This document shows positions 7,853 to 17,461 of a stretch of 64,000 bases of DNA, piece by piece (position 1 is the stretch's first letter; the number at the start of each line of letters is the position of its first letter). The DNA lies in NCBI RefSeq assembly GCF_009720865.1, contig NZ_WNLA01000019.1, forward strand, positions 1 through 64,000, given 5' to 3'. The stretch comes from Pseudoduganella ginsengisoli (GTDB lineage: Bacteria; Pseudomonadota; Gammaproteobacteria; Burkholderiales; Burkholderiaceae_D). The position numbers and the translations under genes are program-made. Below the pieces are notes generated by a model. It worked only from the letters and a program-made list of their open reading frames with translations, was not told the DNA's origin and did not search any database.

Positions 7853-8578
7853 TTACATCCCGCCCCAGATTGCGTTCAACGCTGACACGGCCGCCAGCGC
7901 CGCCGTCTCCGTCCGCAATACCCGCGGCCCGATCGACAACGCCAGCGCGCCATGCGCCAGCGCCGCATTTTCCTCTTCATCGGAAAACCCGCCCTCCGGC
8001 CCCACCATGATGGTCAGCGCCTGCGGCGGCTGATGCCGCGCCCAGTCGGCCAGCGATTGCGTGGCGCGGGGGGAGAGCAGCACGCGGCGGTGCAAATCCT
8101 GCTGGCTGATCCAGTCGCGGAAATCCGCCACCGGCGCCAGGTGCGCCAGCCGGTTGCGGCCGCACTGCTCGCTGGCGGACACAATGATGCCTTGCCAATG
8201 CGATAATTTTTTCTCCGCGCGGTCGCCAGCCAGTTTCACGACACAGCGCCGCGCCGCCAGCGGCTGAACGGCGGACACGCCCAGTTCCACGCCTTTTTCA
8301 ATGATCCAGTCCATTTTCGACGCTTCCGGCAACGCTTGCGCCAGGGTGATGGAATAGGGCAGTTCCGTGTCCTGCGGCGTGTAGGCTTTGATGGTGGCGC
8401 TGGCGCGGCGCTTTTCCACGGCATCCAGTACCGCCGTGTATTCGCCGCCATCGCCATTGAACAAGGTCACCGTATCGCCGGGCGCCAGGCGCACCACGTT
8501 GACATGGTGGGCGACCGTGTCGGGCAAGTCGAGATGCAGGCCGATGGCCAGGGCGTCAGGGCAGTAAAAACGGGGCAT
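7853..8578 (-). CDS. rsmE: 16S rRNA (uracil-1498-N3)-methyltransferase
   Basis: A SAM-dependent SPOUT-class methyltransferase that modifies U1498 of 16S rRNA in the small subunit. At 241 residues it is the usual family length. It has an N-terminal PUA-like RNA-binding part (MPRFYCPDALAIG, HHVNVVRLAPGD, LFNGDGGEY) and a C-terminal knotted catalytic domain with GPEGGFSDEE at about residues 191-200 and GPRVLRTETA at about 216-225, both hallmarks of the family. The gene is transcribed away from tkt, with a 144-base shared promoter region. It is intact and has no unusual features. Confidence 0.95.
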   Translation of the reverse strand: MPRFYCPDALAIGLHLDLPDTVAHHVNVVRLAPGDTVTLFNGDGGEYTAVLDAVEKRRASATIKAYTPQDTELPYSITLAQALPEASKMDWIIEKGVELGVSAVQPLAARRCVVKLAGDRAEKKLSHWQGIIVSASEQCGRNRLAHLAPVADFRDWISQQDLHRRVLLSPRATQSLADWARHQPPQALTIMVGPEGGFSDEEENAALAHGALALSIGPRVLRTETAALAAVSALNAIWGGM

Positions 8579-8722
8579 AGCTTAGCTCGGCATTAACGAT
8601 TGAACGCGCAATTTTAAGCCTCGGCCCCCGCCTCTGGTAAAATACTTGGTTATTGCCCGCTGGCTTGCAGTTTTAGCCAGACATCGTTGCACAGATTTCC
8701 AACCTTCCGCACTCATTCACAA

Positions 8723-10720
8723 ATGACGACTACGCTCCCTACCACTCAGATGGCCAATGCGATCCGCGCACTGGCAATGGACGCTGTACAAAAAGCTAAT
8801 TCCGGTCACCCAGGCATGCCAATGGGCATGGCTGAAATTGCAGTGGCCCTGTGGAGCGGCCACCACCGTCATAACCCAAGCAATCCAAAGTGGGTCAACC
8901 GCGACCGCTTCCTGCTGTCGAACGGCCACGGCTCGATGCTGCACTACGCGCTGCTGCACCTGGCAGGCTACGCCGTGACGATGGATGACATCCGCGACTT
9001 CCGCCAGATGCATTCGAAGACCCCGGGCCACCCGGAAGTCGACATCACGCCAGGCGTGGAAACCACGACCGGCCCACTGGGCCAGGGTATTGCGAACGCA
9101 GTCGGCATGGCGTTGGCTGAGTGGCTGCTGGCCAATGAATTCAACAAGCCAGGCTTTGACATCGTTGACCACTACACCTACGCATTCCTGGGCGATGGCT
9201 GCCTGATGGAAGGTATTTCGCACGAAGTGTGCTCGCTGGCCGGCACGCTGGGCTTGAAAAAACTGATCGCCCTGTACGACGACAACGGCATTTCCATCGA
9301 CGGCAAAGTTGAAGGCTGGTTCACCGACGACACGCCGAAGCGCTTCGAAGCGTACGGCTGGAACGTGATCCGCGACGTGGACGGCCATGATGTTGCCGCT
9401 GTTGACGCTGCCATCGCTGCTGCGAAGAAAGCCGACAAGCCAACCCTGATCTGCTGCAAGACCGTGATCGGCAAAGGCTCGCCGAACCTGCAAGGCGGCG
9501 ACAAAGTGCACGGCGCCGCGCTGGGCGAAAAAGAAGTCGCCGCTGTCCGTGAATACATCGGCTGGGACGCTGCACCGTTTGAAATCCCTGCCGGCGTGTA
9601 CGCTGCATGGGACGCGAAAGAAGCGGGCGCCAAGCACGAAGCGGAATGGGTTGCCAAGCTGGAAGCCTACAAAGCGCAATTCCCGAAAGAAGCCGCTGAA
9701 CTGGCCCGCCGTATGGCAGGCGACCTGCCGGCCAACTTCGATGACGTGCTGAAAGCCGCCATCGCTGCCTGCGTGGAAAAGAAAGAAACCATCGCCACCC
9801 GTAAAGCCAGCCAGAACGCCATCCAGGCACTGGCGCCAGTGCTGCCGGAATTCCTCGGCGGTTCCGCTGACCTGACCGGTTCGAACCTGACCAACTGGAA
9901 AGAAATCGTGCCAGTGCGCTCCGGCCAGCCAGGCAACCACATCAACTACGGCGTGCGTGAATTCGGCATGTCGGCCATCATGAACGGCGTCGCCCTGCAC
10001 GGTGGCTACATTCCGTTCGGCGCAACGTTCCTGACCTTCTCGGATTACAGCCGCAACGCACTGCGCATGGCTGCACTGATGAAGCAGCGCGCGCTGTTCG
10101 TGTTCACGCACGACTCGATCGGCCTGGGCGAAGACGGTCCGACCCACCAGTCGGTGGAACACGTGTCGTCGCTGCGTTTGATTCCTAACCTGGACAACTG
10201 GCGTCCTGCCGACACCGTCGAAACGATGGTGGCATGGGGCGAATCCGTAAAACGCAAGAACGGTCCAAGCACCCTGATTTTCTCGCGCCAGAACTTGCCT
10301 TACCTGGAGCGCAGCCAGTCCGTGATCGACAACATCGCACGCGGCGGCTATGTATTGAATGACGTGGCCGATGCAAAAGCCATCCTGATCGCCACCGGTT
10401 CCGAAGTGGAACTGGCTGTGAAAGCCGCCAGCGCGCTGGCCGCCGAAGGCATCAATGTGCGTGTCGTATCGATGCCGTCGACGGAAGTATTTGACCGCCA
10501 GGACGCCGCTTACAAGGCCAGCGTTCTGACGAAGGGTGTACCGCGCGTTGCCATCGAAGCAGGCGTGACTGATTTCTGGTACAAGTACGTCGGTCTTGAA
10601 GGGGCCGTCGTCGGTATCGACACGTTTGGCGAATCGGCGCCTGCAGGCGTGCTGTTCAAGCACTTCGGTTTCACGGTGGACAACGTCGTGGCCAAGGTTA
10701 AATCTGTAGTGGTTGCATAA
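8723..10720 (+). CDS. tkt: Transketolase
   Basis: Thiamine-diphosphate enzyme moving two-carbon ketol units between sugar phosphates in the pentose phosphate pathway (and the Calvin cycle where present). The 665 residues from the ATG at 8723 match the usual length; the frame extends upstream to a TTG, but MTTTLPTTQMANAIRALAMD is the typical N-terminus. SGHPGMPMG near the start, the ThDP motif GDGCLMEG at about residues 157-164, and the pyrimidine-domain FTHDSIGLGEDGPTHQ are present. gap follows after 31 bases, so both are probably one transcript serving central carbon metabolism. No Shine-Dalgarno is obvious before the ATG. Confidence 0.96.
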   Translation: MTTTLPTTQMANAIRALAMDAVQKANSGHPGMPMGMAEIAVALWSGHHRHNPSNPKWVNRDRFLLSNGHGSMLHYALLHLAGYAVTMDDIRDFRQMHSKTPGHPEVDITPGVETTTGPLGQGIANAVGMALAEWLLANEFNKPGFDIVDHYTYAFLGDGCLMEGISHEVCSLAGTLGLKKLIALYDDNGISIDGKVEGWFTDDTPKRFEAYGWNVIRDVDGHDVAAVDAAIAAAKKADKPTLICCKTVIGKGSPNLQGGDKVHGAALGEKEVAAVREYIGWDAAPFEIPAGVYAAWDAKEAGAKHEAEWVAKLEAYKAQFPKEAAELARRMAGDLPANFDDVLKAAIAACVEKKETIATRKASQNAIQALAPVLPEFLGGSADLTGSNLTNWKEIVPVRSGQPGNHINYGVREFGMSAIMNGVALHGGYIPFGATFLTFSDYSRNALRMAALMKQRALFVFTHDSIGLGEDGPTHQSVEHVSSLRLIPNLDNWRPADTVETMVAWGESVKRKNGPSTLIFSRQNLPYLERSQSVIDNIARGGYVLNDVADAKAILIATGSEVELAVKAASALAAEGINVRVVSMPSTEVFDRQDAAYKASVLTKGVPRVAIEAGVTDFWYKYVGLEGAVVGIDTFGESAPAGVLFKHFGFTVDNVVAKVKSVVVA

Positions 10721-10751
10721 CAAAAATTTTTTATTCAATCAGGAGCTAAGT

Positions 10752-11762
10752 ATGACGATCAAAGTAGCAATCAATGGCTACGGCCGTATCGGCCGTAATG
10801 TACTGCGCGCTTTCTACGAAGGCGGCAAGAAGCATGACATCCAGATCGTTGCGATCAACGACCTGGGCGACGCCAAAGCGAATGCGCACCTGACCCGTTA
10901 TGACACCGCACACGGCAAATTCCCTGGCACCGTGACCGTCGAAGGCGACAACATGATCGTCAACGGCGACAAGATCCGCGTGTTCGCGCAGCGTAACCCT
11001 GCTGAAATTCCATGGGGCGAGCTGGGCGTGGACGTGGTGCTGGAGTGCACCGGTTTCTTCACCACCAAGGAAAAAGCGTCGGCCCACCTGAAAGGCGGCG
11101 CCAAGAAAGTCATCATTTCCGCACCAGGCGGCAAGGACGTGGACGCAACCGTCGTGTACGGCGTGAACCACAACGTGCTGAAGGCTTCGGACACCGTGAT
11201 CTCGAACGCATCGTGCACCACCAACTGCCTGGCCCCGCTGGTCAAGCCGCTGCATGACGCAATCGGCGTGGAAACCGGCCTGATGACCACTGTGCACGCT
11301 TACACCAACGACCAGGTTCTGTCGGACGTGATGCACGAAGACCTGCGCCGCGCGCGTTCCGCGACCCAGTCGATGATCCCGACCAAGACCGGTGCTGCTG
11401 CCGCTGTTGGCCTGGTGCTGCCAGAACTGAACGGCAAGCTGGACGGCTTCGCGATCCGCGTTCCAACCATCAACGTGTCGCTGGTTGACCTGTCGTTCAT
11501 CGCTTCGCGCGACACCACCGTGGACGAAGTCAACGCGCTGATGAAAGCCGCTGCTGAAGGCGAGCTGAAAGAAGTGCTGACCTACCAGACCGAGCCGCTG
11601 GTTTCCGTGGACTTCAACCACAACCCGGCATCGTCGAACTTCGATTCGACGCTGACCAAAGTGTCGGGCCGCCTGGTGAAGGTTTCGTCGTGGTACGACA
11701 ATGAGTGGGGCTTCTCGAACCGCATGCTGGACACCACCGTTGCACTGATGAACGCCAAGTAA
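10752..11762 (+). CDS. gap: Glyceraldehyde-3-phosphate dehydrogenase, type I
   Basis: Oxidative phosphorylation of glyceraldehyde 3-phosphate with NAD in glycolysis, and the reverse reaction in gluconeogenesis. At 336 residues it has normal length. The NAD-binding motif INGYGRIGRN is at the N-terminus and the catalytic Cys155 lies in SNASCTTNCLAP. The C-terminal WYDNEWGFSNRM is also typical. AGGAG at 10741-10745 fixes the ATG at 10752 rather than the upstream extension. It lies 31 bases after tkt and ends in a strong terminator, so the pair forms a two-gene central-carbon unit. Confidence 0.97.
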   Translation: MTIKVAINGYGRIGRNVLRAFYEGGKKHDIQIVAINDLGDAKANAHLTRYDTAHGKFPGTVTVEGDNMIVNGDKIRVFAQRNPAEIPWGELGVDVVLECTGFFTTKEKASAHLKGGAKKVIISAPGGKDVDATVVYGVNHNVLKASDTVISNASCTTNCLAPLVKPLHDAIGVETGLMTTVHAYTNDQVLSDVMHEDLRRARSATQSMIPTKTGAAAAVGLVLPELNGKLDGFAIRVPTINVSLVDLSFIASRDTTVDEVNALMKAAAEGELKEVLTYQTEPLVSVDFNHNPASSNFDSTLTKVSGRLVKVSSWYDNEWGFSNRMLDTTVALMNAK

Positions 11763-11780
11763 TCGGCATTCGCAGCAACA

Positions 11781-11813
11781 AAAAACCCGCTTCAGTGAAG
11801 CGGGTTTTTTTTT
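11781..11813 (+). terminator. Rho-independent terminator after gap
   Basis: The stem AAAAACCCGCTTC (11781-11793) with its complement at 11797-11809, loop AGT, runs into a stretch of T residues. It closes the tkt-gap unit. Confidence 0.9.
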
Positions 11814-11845
11814 CGTTTGCTGCCAGGCACCAAGCGGATTTGCAA

Positions 11846-12301
11846 TTATTTGTAGACGCCGGATCCGATGAAGATATCGCCCACCCGCTCCACGTAGCCG
11901 GACTTGGCTTCCACTGCCTTGGTGACGGGATTGGGGAATTTATAGTCGACCCAGCCGCTGCCTTTTTCTTTGACCAGCTTGACCATTTCCTGAATCATCG
12001 GCTTGCCTTCGACATCGCGCATGTCCAGCACGGTCTTGCCCACCATCTTCGGATTGGTGCCATGCGCCAGCGACAGGCCGTTCAAATCATATACGTACAC
12101 ATATAAGTCGCGGTCGTGGAAATCCTTGTTGGCGGGATCGCCAATGGCGGCAAAAGTCTTGTCCTTGCCATCGGTTTTCAACATGGCAATGGCTTTTTTC
12201 ACCATGGCCACGGCTTCATTCGGGGTAGCTTTATCGGCCGCGTGCGCGGGCAAGGTGAGCGCGCCCAGCATGAGGGCGAGTCCGCCGAGGAATGCTTTCA
12301 T
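11846..12301 (-). CDS. Exported single-Cache-domain protein
   Basis: A 151-residue protein with a clear signal peptide (MKAFLGGLALMLGALTLPAHA). The mature part is one Cache-type sensor domain, with LYVYVYDLNGLSLAHGTNP and the FPNPVTKAVEAKSGYVERV segment typical of small soluble sCache proteins. Such domains bind small ligands in the periplasm; here there is no attached kinase or chemoreceptor part, so the protein presumably works as a stand-alone binding or accessory protein. TAAGGAGAC before the ATG at 12301 supports this start. It faces the gap terminator. The ligand cannot be inferred. Confidence 0.8.
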   Translation of the reverse strand: MKAFLGGLALMLGALTLPAHAADKATPNEAVAMVKKAIAMLKTDGKDKTFAAIGDPANKDFHDRDLYVYVYDLNGLSLAHGTNPKMVGKTVLDMRDVEGKPMIQEMVKLVKEKGSGWVDYKFPNPVTKAVEAKSGYVERVGDIFIGSGVYK

Positions 12302-12587
12302 ATCTGTCTCCTTATATGTTGCTCTGAGACACAATATGCCAGAGACACCGGCGCGGCACCAAGCTTTTCAGCTACGTACGTGATTACGCTGAAGCAAGAA
12401 TGCGACAGTTGATAAAAATACAAAGCACTGAGTCGCGATACCCGTAGGGTATTCTCTTCATTACTTTGGCTATTGATGTCTTCGAGTTGGCCGGTGCACA
12501 TTGGCTAGTGCATACGGCTAGACAACTCTTCCTTACTGCTCTCTTGCGTTTACAGCATGGCTTTCCCGGCAATTCGTGAAGAACAAT

Positions 12588-12617
12588 AAAAAAGCCCTGG
12601 TCATTGCTGACCAGGGC
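12588..12617 (-). terminator. Terminator downstream of the second Rhs operon
   Basis: The perfect 10-bp stem GCCCTGGTCA (12594-12603) with its complement at 12608-12617, loop TTGC, has a run of A on its left, which is a U-run on the minus strand. It ends the transcript of the Rhs gene and its partner. The rest of 12302-12671 shows no convincing gene. Confidence 0.85.
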
Positions 12618-12671
12618 ATAGTCCTTTAGAAAATTTATTTTATATACCGTCTATGACCTCTCCAACAGCGT

Positions 12672-13094
12672 TCAATGGGACTGTCTTCCTTGTAGCCATT
12701 CAATAGTAGAGACACTATCTTGCGTCGTTCCTGAATTCCCGCATCCGTCTACAAATCCTCGTTTCCCGTTTTGCTGGACAAATACCAGGTATTCCACACC
12801 AGGGTCAAATACCATGCGGCTGGAAGTGTTATCAATCCACACCGAAAATTTTCGGCGCTTGCCTTTAAAAAGGGTCCGGGTTGCAAAGTCGTAACGAATG
12901 GCCTCGATGCCTTCTGGGTCGTCACGGGCTACGATCGGGGATTGGTGCGTCACAATTGCCGTCGCGACCAAGCGGCTCTGTTTAAACTCTTGATCCAGCG
13001 GGAGTTTTCCAGAAAGACAGAGAGCTTCAGCATGGCTTCCAAAAGTCGCACATGCCAATGCAGTCATGAAAAGCTTAACGGTTCGGTTCATCAT
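12672..13094 (-). CDS. Exported small protein, candidate partner (immunity) of the intact Rhs protein
   Basis: 140 residues with a signal peptide (MMNRTVKLFMTALACATFGSHAEA). The mature domain begins CLSGKLPLDQEFKQSRLVATA and has FKGKRRKFSVWID, a DPGVEYLVFVQQNGK segment and a late Cys (VDGCGNSG). This pattern resembles small exported NTR/TIMP-like proteins, but the match is by eye and uncertain. It starts 10 bases after the stop of the Rhs gene with a TAAGG ribosome site, so the two are co-expressed. Export fits an Rhs protein that is itself secreted by Sec: an immunity protein would then need to act in the periplasm. Alternatively it is an unrelated envelope protein. Confidence 0.6.
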   Translation of the reverse strand: MMNRTVKLFMTALACATFGSHAEALCLSGKLPLDQEFKQSRLVATAIVTHQSPIVARDDPEGIEAIRYDFATRTLFKGKRRKFSVWIDNTSSRMVFDPGVEYLVFVQQNGKRGFVDGCGNSGTTQDSVSTIEWLQGRQSH

Positions 13095-13104
13095 TTAAGC
13101 CTTA

Positions 13105-16100
13105 TTATTTGGTCCCCTGTGGGCAACTATATCCATCGGGCATGTTAATGGTTACGTCTTGCACGCCAAGATCTTTGCTTGCCCCTGGCAACTCCAGCAT
13201 CAAGACTGGATTCCCATTTACAGATTCCCGTTCAATCAAGTGCTGTTGAAATTGCGAAGTAGTCATGTTGAGCTGCCTGCGTGCGCCTGCATCATCCATG
13301 ATATCGCGGACCCGGCCAAAAGTTGTGCCATCGCCTAGCGTTCCATTGATCTGATTGATGATAGGGCGCATCTGGGATTTTGATAGGCCGAATTGGGCTG
13401 GAATAACAGCGGTTGAGTCTGCCGTAATCGCATAGTTACCCGGATTGGAAGGATTGGTATCGAAGCCGCCACTTCTTCCAATCAGCCTCGCGTTACCCAA
13501 GAATACTCGGGCTTTCCCTTTACATTCACATAAGCCGAATGGATCAATTGCGGAAAGTGGGTTTCCACTGACATACGCATAGGTATTGATCCCACCCTTC
13601 AAACCAATCGGATCGCTATGCAAATACCGCCCCAGCGAAGCGTCATAGTAGCGGTTCCAGTTTTGCCATAAACCGCTTTCATTGTCATAGTACTGGCCCG
13701 GGAAGCCCAGGTTCAGGTTGCCCACGGTGTCGGTTGCCACGCGGCGGTCAAATGGCGCATTTTCTGCACGCCATGCGACTGCACCGGTGCTGCTGCTGAG
13801 CACCTCGGGGCGGCCCAGGTGGTCATTGTGGCTGGCATAGAATTGTCCATTGCGGTGGATGCCCAGCAATTGCCCGTCGATCCAGACATAGCTGGTGTTG
13901 CTGGCGCCGGATTCGGCCATCAATTCGCCATTCGGGCCATACACTTGCGCCAGTGCGCTGGGCACAGCTTTGTAGACACGCTGGTTGAGTGCATTGTTGT
14001 GGTACTGGCCCACCAGTGCCCCGTTGGTGAAGACCCGGGTCACGCGGTCGAACAAGTCGTAGTCGTAAATACGGCTACCGTCGTTCCTGGCTTCGTTGAG
14101 CACGCCGCCGGTGGCGCTGTACGAGAAATTGCGGTATTGGCCGCCACCACTCCAGCTGGCCAGGCGGTTGCTCTGGCTGTCCGTGCCATAGCCATAGCTG
14201 GCGCCCTTGCGGGTTTCTGCAGTGCGGTTGCCGACCGTATCCCACGACAGGTTTTGCACGTCGCTGCTCTTGGAGACCGATGCCAGGCGGCCGACCGGGT
14301 CGTAGCCAAAGCGGACAATTTCCGCCGCGTTGTATACCTTGTCGTGCAGGGCGCTCACCAGGCCGGTGTTGTCATAGGCCAGCGCAACGTTGTGGGCACT
14401 GCCATCGACCAGCTGCGTGGGGCGCCCATCGTTGTCCAGTGTCACCAGGCGGGAAATGCCGTTACCGAATTTCCACGCATAGCGCGCGCCGCTAACCGGC
14501 TGGTACAGGAAGGTGTCGGCCAGCGTGGCCCACACGCCGCCAGCGTTGCTGCCGATCCGGGAAACCCGGCCATAGCCGTCATAGCTGTAAGTCAGGGCGA
14601 AACCGCTGGGGTAGGTGGTGCCGGTCAGGCGGCCTGCCGTGTCATAGCTCCAGCTCAACGGGTAATTGTAGCCAAAGATATTGGCGTTCTTGCTGGTCAG
14701 TTCACCGGCAGAGTTGTAGGTAAAGGAGGTCTGGCCGGTCACATCGGTGAAGCGGCTCAGGCGGCCCTTGCCATACGTGCCTTCGTCATAGATAAACGCT
14801 TCGGTCACGCCGCCGGTGCTGCGCCCGGTCCGGCGGCCCAGCTTGTCCCATGTGTACGTGATGACCTTGCCATCGGCACGGGTTTCGCTGACCAGACGGC
14901 CGATCGCATCGTAGCCGAAGGTGGTGGTGCCGGTATCCGGGCTGGTGCGGCTGGTGACGCTGCCAAAGCCGTTGTACGTGTATGACGTGCGCAGGCCGCG
15001 TGGGTCTTGCACGTACTGCAGGTTGCCGTCGTTATCGTATTCCATCTGCGTCACGCCGCCATCGGGCGCCGTGATGGTGCTGAGGCGGTTGCGGGCGTCA
15101 TAGTCGTAGCGGGTCACATGGTTGGCCGTGTCGGTCTGCGTTTTGACGTTGCCGTTGCCGTCATAGGTGTAATCCATGCGCTGCGAACGGTCGCTGTTGA
15201 AGACGGTCTTGGGGCGGCCCAGTGAATCGCGTTCCGTGATCGTGCTGAACGTGCCGGACACGACGGCGACCGGCGTGTTGCCACTGCCGGGAATGTTGCG
15301 CTCGACGCTGGTGGTGACGGTGTTGGCCGCCACATTGATATCGGTCGTCGCAAATTTGCCCTGTGCGTCGCCCGTCTGTATCTGGCGGCCGGCATCGTTG
15401 TAGCGGAAGCGCTCGACGCGCCCGTTGGCGTAAGTGATGTCGGTGACCTGATGGTTATTGTCATAGGCCATCCGTGTAACGCGGTCGCCGCTGGCCAGGT
15501 GCTGGGTGATGGTGGTCAGGTTGCCCTTAGGATCGTAGGCGTAATCGGTGGCGACACCGTTGACGTCGACATAGCGGCCTGGCTGGCCCATGCCGTTGTA
15601 CGCGGACCAGGTTTCCACGTGATTCAAGGCATTGGTCTTCGAAGTGATGTTGCCTTGCGCATCGTACGTGATGGTTTCCGTGGCAGGGCCTTCGGGCATG
15701 GCCGTAGTGGTGGTGACGGCGGACAGGGTGGGCGTGCCGGTGTAGCTGTACGAAATCTGGCGCTGCGCTCCGCCTTTCAAGTCACTCCACGTTTCCGTCA
15801 ATATCCGGCCATTCGCATCGTAGGTGTAATTGGCCCTGGCATAGGCGACGTTGTTCGCACCCTTGAACTCGGTCTGGGTAATGTCTTTGCCATCCCAGAC
15901 GTGCGTAATAATCGACGCGTCCGGCCCGGAAGCCGCCTGCGCTGCCAGCAGGCGGCCTTTGCTGTCATAGCCGTAGCTGGTGAAGACGCCATTCCAGTCC
16001 TGTTTCAGCGATACATAGCCGTTGGCGTCGTAAGTGGTTGACGCGCTGGTGGCCGGGCAGCTGGAACTGGCCGCACGGGAGACCGACGTGAGCTTCAATT

Positions 16101-17196
16101 CACCGAGCACCGAAGTAAAGCCGTAGACCGTGGTCTGGCCCATCGCATCGGTGACCGTGGTTTGTCCGGGCGCATAGACAAACGTATCTTTTTCTTCATT
16201 GCCGGCCAGTGCGCTCGATTGCACTTTGCGGTCCGGGTAATAGGCGTAGGTGCTGTAGCGCCTGCCATTGATGACGATGCCGGTCAGCAGCGTCGGATCA
16301 CTGTTTTCATATAAATACTCGCGGATATCGGGCGAGGCGCCAGGAGAAGTGACCTTGGTCAGCATGCGGTTGGCGTTATATGTATAGGTCCAGATATTGC
16401 CGCCGGGGTCGCGCGCTGTCGACACCAGGCCATTTGCGCCATAGGTCAGCTCGATATACTGGCCACCCGAGTTGGTGATTTTGGTGAGGAAGCCGCCCGT
16501 GTAGGTATATACCAGGGTTTGGCCGGTTCGCGCGTCCGAAATGCGCTGCAATTGCCCGGTTCCGTTATAAATATACGTGACCTGATCCTGCGTCAAACTC
16601 CATCTGACACCATAGTAATACTCCAGTTCACCCGTCTGTATCGCGCCACGGCTGACATAGGAAAAATTATTGCCCTCGGACGTGATCTTGGAATAGACGT
16701 ATTTTGATCCGGTGGGCGAGGTGAATGTCACGCTGTTCGGGGCGCAAGCGACACCAGGAGAACAGGTTGGGCTAGTCCATTCCAGCTTCGGGCCGTCAAA
16801 AGTGGACAGCCAGTGAGAGCCGAAAAACATGCCGCCGCTTTGCATGCTGCGGTAGGTACGTTGCAATGCCATCGGGAAGATCCCGCCGGTCTTGAAGTCC
16901 AGCTCATCTTTGTATTTTTCGCCGGTCGACAGGATGACAGGGTTTTGCGTGGAGTTTTCACACTCTTCCTTGTCGGAATTGTCTTTGGCCGGCGGTTTAT
17001 GCGCATTGGCTTTGCCATGCGTTGACCCTCCGCCACTGCCGCCGAAATGGCCGCCTGAGGTGGAGATGGCTCGAATTTGTAGGGTGTCATCCTTTGGTTT
17101 GGGAGGGCGAGTCCCTTTAATGACGACCACGTCATCAGCGTATGCAACGCCGGGCAAAACCAGCGGTACAGCGAGTAATAAGAGGTATTTTTTCAT
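13105..17196 (-). CDS. Rhs repeat protein with Sec signal peptide and unknown C-terminal tip
   Basis: 1363 residues from the ATG at 17196, chosen because MKKYLLLLAVPLVLPGVAYA is a classical signal peptide; the longer frame would bury it. A Gly/His-rich linker and a DUF6531-like region (NPVILSTGEKYKDELDF) come first, then about 1000 residues of YD repeats (YDSKGRLLAA, YDANGRILTE). The core end is GRYLHSDPIGLKGGINTYAY and the junction is NPLSAIDPFGL. The 141-residue tip is unrelated to the tips in the 1.4-4 kb array and contains IINQINGTLGDGTTFGRVRD; I do not recognise its fold. Such shells encapsulate a polymorphic toxin. No VgrG, PAAR or other type VI component is nearby, so Sec-dependent export is the simplest route. 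Confidence 0.85.
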   Translation of the reverse strand: MKKYLLLLAVPLVLPGVAYADDVVVIKGTRPPKPKDDTLQIRAISTSGGHFGGSGGGSTHGKANAHKPPAKDNSDKEECENSTQNPVILSTGEKYKDELDFKTGGIFPMALQRTYRSMQSGGMFFGSHWLSTFDGPKLEWTSPTCSPGVACAPNSVTFTSPTGSKYVYSKITSEGNNFSYVSRGAIQTGELEYYYGVRWSLTQDQVTYIYNGTGQLQRISDARTGQTLVYTYTGGFLTKITNSGGQYIELTYGANGLVSTARDPGGNIWTYTYNANRMLTKVTSPGASPDIREYLYENSDPTLLTGIVINGRRYSTYAYYPDRKVQSSALAGNEEKDTFVYAPGQTTVTDAMGQTTVYGFTSVLGELKLTSVSRAASSSCPATSASTTYDANGYVSLKQDWNGVFTSYGYDSKGRLLAAQAASGPDASIITHVWDGKDITQTEFKGANNVAYARANYTYDANGRILTETWSDLKGGAQRQISYSYTGTPTLSAVTTTTAMPEGPATETITYDAQGNITSKTNALNHVETWSAYNGMGQPGRYVDVNGVATDYAYDPKGNLTTITQHLASGDRVTRMAYDNNHQVTDITYANGRVERFRYNDAGRQIQTGDAQGKFATTDINVAANTVTTSVERNIPGSGNTPVAVVSGTFSTITERDSLGRPKTVFNSDRSQRMDYTYDGNGNVKTQTDTANHVTRYDYDARNRLSTITAPDGGVTQMEYDNDGNLQYVQDPRGLRTSYTYNGFGSVTSRTSPDTGTTTFGYDAIGRLVSETRADGKVITYTWDKLGRRTGRSTGGVTEAFIYDEGTYGKGRLSRFTDVTGQTSFTYNSAGELTSKNANIFGYNYPLSWSYDTAGRLTGTTYPSGFALTYSYDGYGRVSRIGSNAGGVWATLADTFLYQPVSGARYAWKFGNGISRLVTLDNDGRPTQLVDGSAHNVALAYDNTGLVSALHDKVYNAAEIVRFGYDPVGRLASVSKSSDVQNLSWDTVGNRTAETRKGASYGYGTDSQSNRLASWSGGGQYRNFSYSATGGVLNEARNDGSRIYDYDLFDRVTRVFTNGALVGQYHNNALNQRVYKAVPSALAQVYGPNGELMAESGASNTSYVWIDGQLLGIHRNGQFYASHNDHLGRPEVLSSSTGAVAWRAENAPFDRRVATDTVGNLNLGFPGQYYDNESGLWQNWNRYYDASLGRYLHSDPIGLKGGINTYAYVSGNPLSAIDPFGLCECKGKARVFLGNARLIGRSGGFDTNPSNPGNYAITADSTAVIPAQFGLSKSQMRPIINQINGTLGDGTTFGRVRDIMDDAGARRQLNMTTSQFQQHLIERESVNGNPVLMLELPGASKDLGVQDVTINMPDGYSCPQGTK

Positions 17197-17400
17197 ATCT
17201 ATACATTTTATTGCGGGACTTTCATGATACCTGCATAAGTTATTAAAAAATTCACACATTCTAACCGTGACATTAAATGTCAGAGATTGGATGGAATTGA
17301 AGGGGAAGTGTGGATGCGATTAAATAAAAATTATCTAATGGAATTAGTTTCGGCAAATAAATAGCGATATCACTACGCACAGGTGAGCCGTGATGAGCCA

Positions 17401-17433
17401 AAAAAAAAAGCCCCTGCCATTGCTGACAGAGGC
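17401..17433 (-). terminator. Terminator after the TonB-dependent receptor at 17462-20401
   Basis: The imperfect stem GCCCCTGCCA (17410-17419) pairs with 17424-17433 through two G-U pairs, loop TTGC. The A9 run on its left gives a U-run on the minus strand. It separates the receptor gene from the promoter of the Rhs gene; the AT-rich stretch 17197-17400 holds no gene and must contain that promoter. Confidence 0.8.
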
Positions 17434-17461
17434 TTGGGGTTCCTTCAGGATGCGGCGGCGG

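Noticed and set aside
8717..10738. 673-codon frame on the minus strand
   Set aside because: Antisense shadow of tkt.
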